Assembly: GCA_934162325.1 (NCBI GenBank)
Contig: CAKPIH010000024.1
Location: 1 to 18,868, forward strand
DNA length: 18,868 nt
Direction: 5' to 3'
DNA from: an uncultured Bacilli bacterium
Lineage (GTDB): Bacteria; Bacillota_I; Bacilli_A; RF39; UBA660
Shown: positions 13,886-18,868 of the stretch, in pieces
Layout: each line of letters opens with the position of its first letter
Position numbering within the stretch: the stretch's first letter is position 1
Made by a program: the position numbers and the translations under genes
The notes under the pieces: generated by a model
The model's input: only the letters and a program-made list of their open reading frames with translations
The model's database searches: none
Told to the model about the DNA's origin: nothing

Positions 13886-14935
13886 TTATTTTATAAAAAT
13901 GATTTTATCAAATTCCCCTGTATCTGGAAACACACCAACAATAAAAGAAATTTTATTGGAACTATCTATTGTTCCTTCCATAGCGTAATTACCATCATCG
14001 CAAAACTCAATCCTAGTAATTTGTGTTTCACAAGCATTAGGATTGGAACAAAGATCCATACTATAAGTACAATTACCATTCACGCTACCAGCAGTACCAA
14101 CATCGGTAGGATTAACAATACAACTACCATCACTATTAAGCTGTATATATCTATCTTCCCAATAATACTTACCTGTGTAATTATATTTAATAGGAGTCTC
14201 CTCAGTAGTATCGTTAGAAGAAGTTTTAGACTCTTTTACATAATCATTATTACTTCTATTATCATTATCATTAACTTTCTCTTTCCATATAGCTTTAAGT
14301 ACAATATCCTTATTTATACCGCTATCAAAATCATATTTATTCCCTTCTAATTGCCACTCTATAAAAGTATAACCATCTTTAGTAGGATTCTCTGGCATAA
14401 TAGCTTTATCATTTTCTTCTACAATTTGATCTGGTATAGCACTTCCACCATCACTGTCAAAGGAAACAGTATATTTATTTTTAATATTTTTATCCTTTAT
14501 TACTTTATCAAGTTTAGTGCTGTTCATAATTTCTATATTTAAAATATCAAAATATTCATTATTTTCTAAATACTTTTTATTATTCCAATTAGAATAATAA
14601 TTAACTTTATCGAAAGCAATATTATTTTCTTTAGCTACATTTATAATTTTATTAATTGCATTAGAAAGTTCTAGTTTCTTAAAATTAATATCTTTATAAA
14701 TGATTTTAGCGTCATCATTGTATAAGTTAAAATCTGTAACAATTGGGTTACTACATTCATTTTTCTTACAAGTTACTGAAAAGGTTAGTTTGACAATTGG
14801 ATTAATGCTAACATATGCATCATAATATTTAATATCTTTTGTATTTTTATTATTATTTAGAAAGATAAAAACTGCCACTAATATTATAAGAACAGCAATA
14901 CCTCCTGCTAAAAGTATTTTCTTTTTCTTATTCAT
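13886..14935 (-). CDS. Membrane-anchored protein with InlB B-repeat and RsgI-like middle segment
   Basis: Start chosen at ATG 14935 (349 aa) with AGAGGTG upstream; a longer frame would overlap queA by 74 nt. Residues 7-26 form one membrane helix after a KKKK cytosolic tip, so most of the protein is outside the cell. Residues about 37-110 (YYDAYVSINPIVKLTF ... NDDAKIIYKDINF ... LSNAINKIINVAKE) resemble the extracellular domain next to the membrane in RsgI anti-sigma factors, but there is no cytosolic anti-sigma domain. Residues 155-218 are a clear InlB B-repeat (YTVSFDSDGG to VLKAIWK). A Ser/Asn/Asp-rich linker leads to a Cys-containing C-terminal beta domain (245-349). Likely a surface protein; partner unknown. 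Confidence 0.75.
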   Translation of the reverse strand: MNKKKKILLAGGIAVLIILVAVFIFLNNNKNTKDIKYYDAYVSINPIVKLTFSVTCKKNECSNPIVTDFNLYNDDAKIIYKDINFKKLELSNAINKIINVAKENNIAFDKVNYYSNWNNKKYLENNEYFDILNIEIMNSTKLDKVIKDKNIKNKYTVSFDSDGGSAIPDQIVEENDKAIMPENPTKDGYTFIEWQLEGNKYDFDSGINKDIVLKAIWKEKVNDNDNRSNNDYVKESKTSSNDTTEETPIKYNYTGKYYWEDRYIQLNSDGSCIVNPTDVGTAGSVNGNCTYSMDLCSNPNACETQITRIEFCDDGNYAMEGTIDSSNKISFIVGVFPDTGEFDKIIFIK

Positions 14936-14945
14936 ATTATCACCT

Positions 14946-15974
14946 CTATTTATGGATAAACATAGCATCTCCAAAGGAGAAGAAACGATATTTCTCTTCG
15001 ACTGCATGTTTATAAGCATTTAATATTATTTCTTTGCTAGCAAAAGCTGATACTAACATTACTAATGTAGATTTAGGTAAATGAAAATTAGTAATAAGTC
15101 CATCAATACCTTTAAATTCATATCCGGGATAAATAAAGATATCCGTCCATCCTGAACACTCTTTAAATGTATCATATTTATTCATAATTGTTTCTAATGT
15201 CCTAGTAGTAGTAGTACCTACTGCTATTATATTTCTTCCTTCTAATTTAGCCTTATTTAGAGTATCCGCTACTTCCTTAGTCATACTATAAAATTCACTA
15301 TGCATCTTATGCTTAGTAACATCTTCTACTGCTACTGGTCTAAAAGTACCTAGTCCTACATGTAAAGTAATATAACAAATAGTAATGCCTTTATTTTCTA
15401 TCTCTTTTAATAATTCCTTAGTAAAGTGAAGTCCTGCCGTAGGAGCAGCAGCACTACCAATATTTTTAGCATATACTGTCTGATATCTATCTTTATCATC
15501 TAATTTAACTTTAATATATGGAGGTAGTGGCATAGTACCAAGTTCATCTAATATTTCATAAAAAATACCATCATATATAAAAGTAAATTCTCTAATGCCT
15601 TCTTCTCCTATCTTAGTACATTTAGCCTTAAGTTTACCATTACCAAAAGAAACAATAGTATCTTCTTTAACTCTTTTAGCAGGTTTAACTAAACATTCCC
15701 AGTTATCTTCATTAATATTCTTAAGTAGTAATACTTCAATAACAGCTCCTGTATCTTCTTTTTCTCCTATTAATCTAGCAGGCATAACCTTAGTATCATT
15801 AAGTACTAAAACATCTCCCTTATTCAAATAATTAACTATATCATAAAATTTATCATCAACCATATCACCATTATTCTTATCGAGTACTAATAGTCTAGAT
15901 TCTTCTCTATGCTCTAATGGTACTTGAGCAATAAGTTCTTCAGGTAAATAATAATCAAAATCATCTGTCTTCAT
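14946..15974 (-). CDS. queA: S-adenosylmethionine:tRNA ribosyltransferase-isomerase
   Basis: A 342-aa cytosolic enzyme that transfers and rearranges the ribose of SAM onto preQ1 in tRNA, giving epoxyqueuosine. Family features: N-terminal MKTDDFDYYLPEELIAQ-P-x-x-R-x-x-S-R-L, DVLVLNDTKVMPARL, GSAAAPTAGLHFT at about 170, HVGLGTFRPV, and C-terminal GWTDIFIYPGYEF and TNFHLPKSTLVMLVSAFA. Length is standard. Start supported by AGAAGGAAG before the ATG. The stop codon abuts the ribosome binding site of the downstream membrane protein gene, so the two form an operon. Neither tgt nor other queuosine genes are in the window. Confidence 0.97.
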   Translation of the reverse strand: MKTDDFDYYLPEELIAQVPLEHREESRLLVLDKNNGDMVDDKFYDIVNYLNKGDVLVLNDTKVMPARLIGEKEDTGAVIEVLLLKNINEDNWECLVKPAKRVKEDTIVSFGNGKLKAKCTKIGEEGIREFTFIYDGIFYEILDELGTMPLPPYIKVKLDDKDRYQTVYAKNIGSAAAPTAGLHFTKELLKEIENKGITICYITLHVGLGTFRPVAVEDVTKHKMHSEFYSMTKEVADTLNKAKLEGRNIIAVGTTTTRTLETIMNKYDTFKECSGWTDIFIYPGYEFKGIDGLITNFHLPKSTLVMLVSAFASKEIILNAYKHAVEEKYRFFSFGDAMFIHK

Positions 15975-15995
15975 AATCTTCCTTCTTTCTAAAAT

Positions 15996-16024
15996 ATTAT
16001 ATAATAAATCCCCCTTAATATCAA
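15996..16024 (-). promoter_or_regulatory. Promoter of queA
   Basis: TTGATA (16024-16019), 17 bp, TATAAT (16001-15996) on the minus strand. The -35 directly abuts the T-run of the upstream gene's terminator. Confidence 0.8.
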
Positions 16025-16065
16025 GAAAAAACTAATAAAACTATCACTATGATAATTTTATTAGT
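16024..16065 (-). terminator. Terminator of the large surface protein gene
   Basis: ACTAATAAAA pairs with TTTTATTAGT (16056-16065 and 16031-16040), with additional inner TATCA/TGATA pairing, followed on the minus strand by TTTTTTC. It is 5 nt past the stop at 16070. Confidence 0.85.
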
Positions 16066-16069
16066 TATG

Positions 16070-17701
16070 TTAAACTACTAACTTATATGGTTCTGTACTA
16101 GTTCCCTTTCCTGATCCTAAACTAAGATTAGAATTTAAATAAAGTACAGGGGCAACTTCTAAAGCGGCAAATGCTAGAGTTGGTGACTGAGGCCCGCCGG
16201 TTGGCATAATCATACCATTCGAGTTAACAATCCACACTCCCATTGGAGTACCAGTAAATGGAATTAAAAACCAACCAATACCACTTCCATCATTACTAAC
16301 TATTGACTTTATCCAGTTATTTGTTGTACAGGTACTATTACTATAATTATATAAGTTTTGACTACATTTACTTAAATCTGCAGCATAACCATAGTCACTT
16401 GGATATGGTAAGGCTATCTTGCCTGTCCATGACGTTGGTCTTCCGGAATATACTTCTCCTGCTGTTCTTTCATATTCATATATTTGATCTGAATATACTT
16501 CCGAACTATCCCATCCTAGTAATGAATAGTTATTATCTGATATCATATTCCTTGTTATAGCATTCTTTATGCCTGATGAAGTAAAATTGCATGTTCTTGT
16601 AGCGTTATTTGAGCCTGCATAACAATTACCACTTTTTGCATTATAATATAAACTTCCACCTGTAGTTTCTGATTCATAGCCGGGATTTAATAATTTCATT
16701 AATCTAGCATCTGTCCAGTCGTTTTTACCATAGTTACCTTCTGCTCCGGTTGATTTACTCTTATTGTCCCAGGAATAGCCACTTATAGATTTGTTCCTTA
16801 TCAATTTTAATTTACCATCAAACACTCCTATTATACGCCATGTTTCACATGTTGATGAAGATTGATTAGAGTAATTTGAACAATTAAAATATATATAGTT
16901 ATTTGGAGATGCTCCATAATATCTAATGTTACCGCCTACATCTTTCATAAGACTATGAGTAGTATCATACTGATAAGTTATACTGTTATTTGTTACTGGT
17001 GTTTTGGTAGCGTTATTATATAAAGTTGTTATAGTACCTGCTGCTGATGTTTTTCTGGTTAAGTTCTTTTTAGTTTTAGTAGCAGTTTCTAGCTTAATAT
17101 TAAATGAAAATGATTTTCCTACATATTTGAATTGATTATCGCTATTGGTACAATTAGAAATATCTCCGGTGCATGATTCACTAATCCACATTAAAAATAC
17201 ATAGGTAGAGGCTGTTGTTGTTAAGTCTTGCTGAGTATTAGTAAGTACCATTCTATTATTTTCCATTACATCAAATGTTGGAGAAAAATCTCCACTAGAT
17301 AGTAAAGTATTATTTTTATATAATTGCCATTTTATATTACTATCTTTTAGAGCATCATCCATAGTTATATTTCTAAGAGATATATCATATATAGAATTTG
17401 CTGGATTTGTTGATTTACCAGTTACTGTGAATTTTACTTTTAAAACTCTAGCATCAGTAACTGATGTTCCTGTTACTAAGGAATCCTCTATTGGAAGCAT
17501 TTTACCAGTACTTGTAACTGTACTACTATTTACTGAACTATCATAAGATATAGTTGCAGATATATTACCAGTAGTAGTATTTATAGCAATAGGGTTAAAA
17601 TTACCTACTTTTATAGCTACGGTTACTCCTACTACTCCTAAGACAATAACTAATAACATAACTATTATGAATTTACTATTATTTTTTATTATATCTTTCA
17701 T
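16070..17701 (-). CDS. N-terminally anchored surface protein of unknown function
   Basis: This 543-aa protein has a short basic N-terminus and one membrane helix (about residues 11-30, FIIVMLLVIVLGVVGVTVAI), possibly a signal anchor. The outer part is rich in Ser, Thr, Asn and Tyr. Residues 40-205 look like a beta-sandwich resembling camelysin/TasA-type or pilin-like domains. The C-terminal half (about 245-543) contains ETWRIIGVFDGKLKLIRNKS, NDWTDARLMKLLNPGYES, ALPYPSDYGYAAD and an end APVLYLNSNLSLGSGKGTSTEPYKLV. That half resembles DUF6273/FISUMP-like extracellular domains common in uncultured gut Firmicutes. Several Cys pairs are spaced as if disulfide-bonded. AGGAG precedes the ATG. No sortase motif is seen. 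Single-gene unit; role unknown. Confidence 0.8.
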   Translation of the reverse strand: MKDIIKNNSKFIIVMLLVIVLGVVGVTVAIKVGNFNPIAINTTTGNISATISYDSSVNSSTVTSTGKMLPIEDSLVTGTSVTDARVLKVKFTVTGKSTNPANSIYDISLRNITMDDALKDSNIKWQLYKNNTLLSSGDFSPTFDVMENNRMVLTNTQQDLTTTASTYVFLMWISESCTGDISNCTNSDNQFKYVGKSFSFNIKLETATKTKKNLTRKTSAAGTITTLYNNATKTPVTNNSITYQYDTTHSLMKDVGGNIRYYGASPNNYIYFNCSNYSNQSSSTCETWRIIGVFDGKLKLIRNKSISGYSWDNKSKSTGAEGNYGKNDWTDARLMKLLNPGYESETTGGSLYYNAKSGNCYAGSNNATRTCNFTSSGIKNAITRNMISDNNYSLLGWDSSEVYSDQIYEYERTAGEVYSGRPTSWTGKIALPYPSDYGYAADLSKCSQNLYNYSNSTCTTNNWIKSIVSNDGSGIGWFLIPFTGTPMGVWIVNSNGMIMPTGGPQSPTLAFAALEVAPVLYLNSNLSLGSGKGTSTEPYKLVV

Positions 17702-17729
17702 ACTTACTCTCCTATCTATTACTTATTTA

Positions 17730-17758
17730 ATTATACAATATAAATTTTTTTTTATCAA
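17730..17758 (-). promoter_or_regulatory. Promoter of the surface protein gene
   Basis: TTGATA (17758-17753), 17 bp with an A-run, TATAAT (17735-17730) on the minus strand. Confidence 0.8.
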
Positions 17759-17763
17759 TATTA

Positions 17764-17792
17764 TTTACAAAAAAATAAAAATATAGTAATAT
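17764..17792 (+). promoter_or_regulatory. Predicted promoter of the ZnuA-like lipoprotein gene
   Basis: TTTACA (17764-17769), 17 bp, TAATAT (17787-17792). It is back to back with the divergent promoter at 17730-17758. Confidence 0.55.
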
Positions 17793-17823
17793 TAATATAG
17801 TAAGAAGAATGAAAGAAGGAATT

Positions 17824-18708
17824 ATGAAAATGAAAAAAATTAAATTATTATTACTGTTATTAGGAGTATTTATATTATCTGGATGTAATATAACTAAAGA
17901 TAGTATGGAAGATATTGAAATATATACTACTATATATCCTATTAAATATTTAATTACTAGTTTATACGGTGATCATGCTGAAGTTAATAGTATTTATCCT
18001 GCTGGTGTTGATACTAATGAATTTAAGTTATCAGATAAGAAATTAAAAGAATATTCTAATACTGACTTGTTTGTATTTAATAGTTTAGATAGAGAAAGAG
18101 ATTTTGCTGTTAAGATGATTAACTATAATAAAAATTTGAAAGTTATAGATGTATCTATGGGTATGAATTATGATAATAATATTGCAGAACTTTGGCTTAA
18201 TCCTTATAACTACTTGATGATGGCACAAAATACTAAGAATGGACTTCTAGAATACATTTCTAATCCATATTTAATATCTAATGATGAAGGTACTGGTATC
18301 GAAAATAAATATGAAGAATTAAAATATAATATTTCAAGATTAGATGCTGATATGAAAGAGGCTATTAGTCTTGCTCCATATAAAACAGTAGTAGTAGATT
18401 CTAACTTATTTAAATATTTAGAAAAATATAATTTAAATGTTATATCACTTGAAGAAGATGATAAATTAAATGAAAATACTATTAGTGAAGTTAAAAAATT
18501 AATTAGAAATGGTCAAATTAAATATATATATTCTGCTAGTGAAACCACTAACGATACTTGTAAAAATTTGATTGATAATTATGGTGTTGAACTTGTTACT
18601 ATTAATACTATGGAGTCTATTGATGGTAATGTTAGTAACTCAAATGAGAACTATGTAACGATAATGAATAATAATTTAGAATTATTTAATAAAGAATTAT
18701 ACAAATAA
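17824..18708 (+). CDS. ZnuA/AdcA-like solute-binding lipoprotein lacking the metal-ligand histidines
   Basis: Start at ATG 17824 (294 aa) or at 17830; AGAAGGA at 17814-17820 favours these over ATG 17809. A lipoprotein signal peptide ends in ILSGC (C21 lipidated). The body follows the cluster A-I metal-binding fold: IYTTIYPIKYLITSLYGD, then YPAGVDTNEF, AELWLNP, VVVDSNLFKYL and YIYSASETTNDTCKNL. In ZnuA/AdcA these motifs read G-x-D-P-H-x-F, D-P-H-x-W-L-x-P and x-H-x-A-F-x-Y-L. Here the three His positions are N65, E122 and S193. Zinc or manganese binding in the normal way is therefore unlikely. No ABC permease or ATPase gene is adjacent in the window. It may be a diverged binding protein or have a different ligand. 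Confidence 0.85.
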   Translation: MKMKKIKLLLLLLGVFILSGCNITKDSMEDIEIYTTIYPIKYLITSLYGDHAEVNSIYPAGVDTNEFKLSDKKLKEYSNTDLFVFNSLDRERDFAVKMINYNKNLKVIDVSMGMNYDNNIAELWLNPYNYLMMAQNTKNGLLEYISNPYLISNDEGTGIENKYEELKYNISRLDADMKEAISLAPYKTVVVDSNLFKYLEKYNLNVISLEEDDKLNENTISEVKKLIRNGQIKYIYSASETTNDTCKNLIDNYGVELVTINTMESIDGNVSNSNENYVTIMNNNLELFNKELYK

Positions 18709-18719
18709 TCAAAAAGTAC

Positions 18720-18760
18720 TAGACAAAATAAAAAAAATGTAATATAATTATATTACATTT
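18720..18760 (+). promoter_or_regulatory. tRNA-Met promoter overlapped by a 26-bp perfect palindrome
   Basis: TAGACA (18720-18725), 17 bp, TATAAT (18743-18748). The perfect inverted repeat 18735-18760 (half-site AAATGTAATATAA) covers the -10. It could also fold as a terminator for the lipoprotein gene, but no T-tract follows. Confidence 0.65.
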
Positions 18761-18763
18761 GAC

Positions 18764-18803
18764 GGCGAGATAGCTCAGTTGGCTAGAGCATTCGGTTCAT
18801 ACC
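18764..18803 (+). tRNA. tRNA-Met(CAU), 5' half only; interrupted after the anticodon loop
   Basis: GGCGAGA acceptor strand, TA, D stem GCTC/GAGC, anticodon stem TTCGG and loop TTCATAC with CAT at 18798-18800: a normal elongator-type tRNA-Met 5' half. The 3' anticodon strand should read CCGAA, but after one C (18803) the sequence becomes TAATTAGCCACTG. No T arm or acceptor complement is found in the remaining 65 nt, apart from a GGGTTTG at the very end that might begin a T arm. The gene is either interrupted or the sequence is chimeric here. Confidence 0.8.
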
Positions 18804-18868
18804 TAATTAGCCACTGACTTAATTTATAAATTTAAAAATCAATTTTTACTAGATTTTATAAGGGTTTG

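Noticed and set aside
14021..14542. Two plus-strand ORFs antisense to the InlB-repeat protein
   Set aside because: Low-complexity Ile/Thr/Ser-rich translations, no start signals.
16303..16560. Plus-strand 85-aa ORF within the surface protein gene
   Set aside because: Antisense shadow with Tyr/Leu/Ser-rich composition and no ribosome site.

Overview
The window is strongly A+T-rich DNA from a low-GC, Gram-positive-type endospore former. It carries spoVAC-spoVAD-spoVAE, a SpoVB-type flippase and a glmS ribozyme. Its promoters look like SigA (TTGACA-like, 17 bp, TATAAT), its ribosome binding sites are strong AGGAGG types, and it uses ordinary TGA stops. An uncultured gut Bacilli/Erysipelotrichia-like lineage (RF39/RFN20 type) fits best, but that placement is inference.

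Layout. 1-1841 (-): the spoVA operon for dipicolinate uptake into the spore. 1955-4686 (+): a large repeat protein ending in an HExxH zinc-peptidase domain, overlapped by a 74-aa partner gene. 4725-6020 (+): a SpoVB/MurJ-like flippase whose start lacks a Shine-Dalgarno sequence. 6122-8090 (-): glmS with a compact glmS ribozyme in its leader. 8114-8782: a gene-poor stretch holding what I read as an unannotated type I toxin-antitoxin locus. A 25-aa membrane peptide is encoded on the minus strand, a leader ORF overlaps it in another frame, and a convergent small RNA on the plus strand shares its terminator and two short complementary blocks. 8796-11899 (-): the anaerobic ribonucleotide reductase operon nrdD - small glycyl-radical gene - nrdG, driven by a consensus promoter. 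The glycyl-radical segment of NrdD is a separate 56-aa gene. 11900-12213: AT-rich DNA with a run of A-tracts. 12214-13668 (-): an AlbA_2/RecG-like ATPase regulator whose promoter is preceded by four GC-rich 11-bp repeats. 13704-13871 (-): tRNA-Leu(CAA). 13886-16024 (-): queA and a membrane-anchored protein with an InlB B-repeat. 16024-17758 (-): a large N-terminally anchored surface protein. 17764-18708 (+): a ZnuA-like lipoprotein lacking the usual metal ligands. 18720-18868 (+): the 5' half of a tRNA-Met gene whose sequence stops matching a tRNA just after the anticodon loop.

How parts fit. SpoVA, SpoVB and GlmS serve spore and envelope building, and nrdD/nrdG supply dNTPs without oxygen. 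The best candidates for something undescribed are the toxin-antitoxin locus at 8300-8665, the split nrdD, the CGGCCGG repeat operator, and the peptidase plus small partner gene. All names come from reading motifs; no database search was run.
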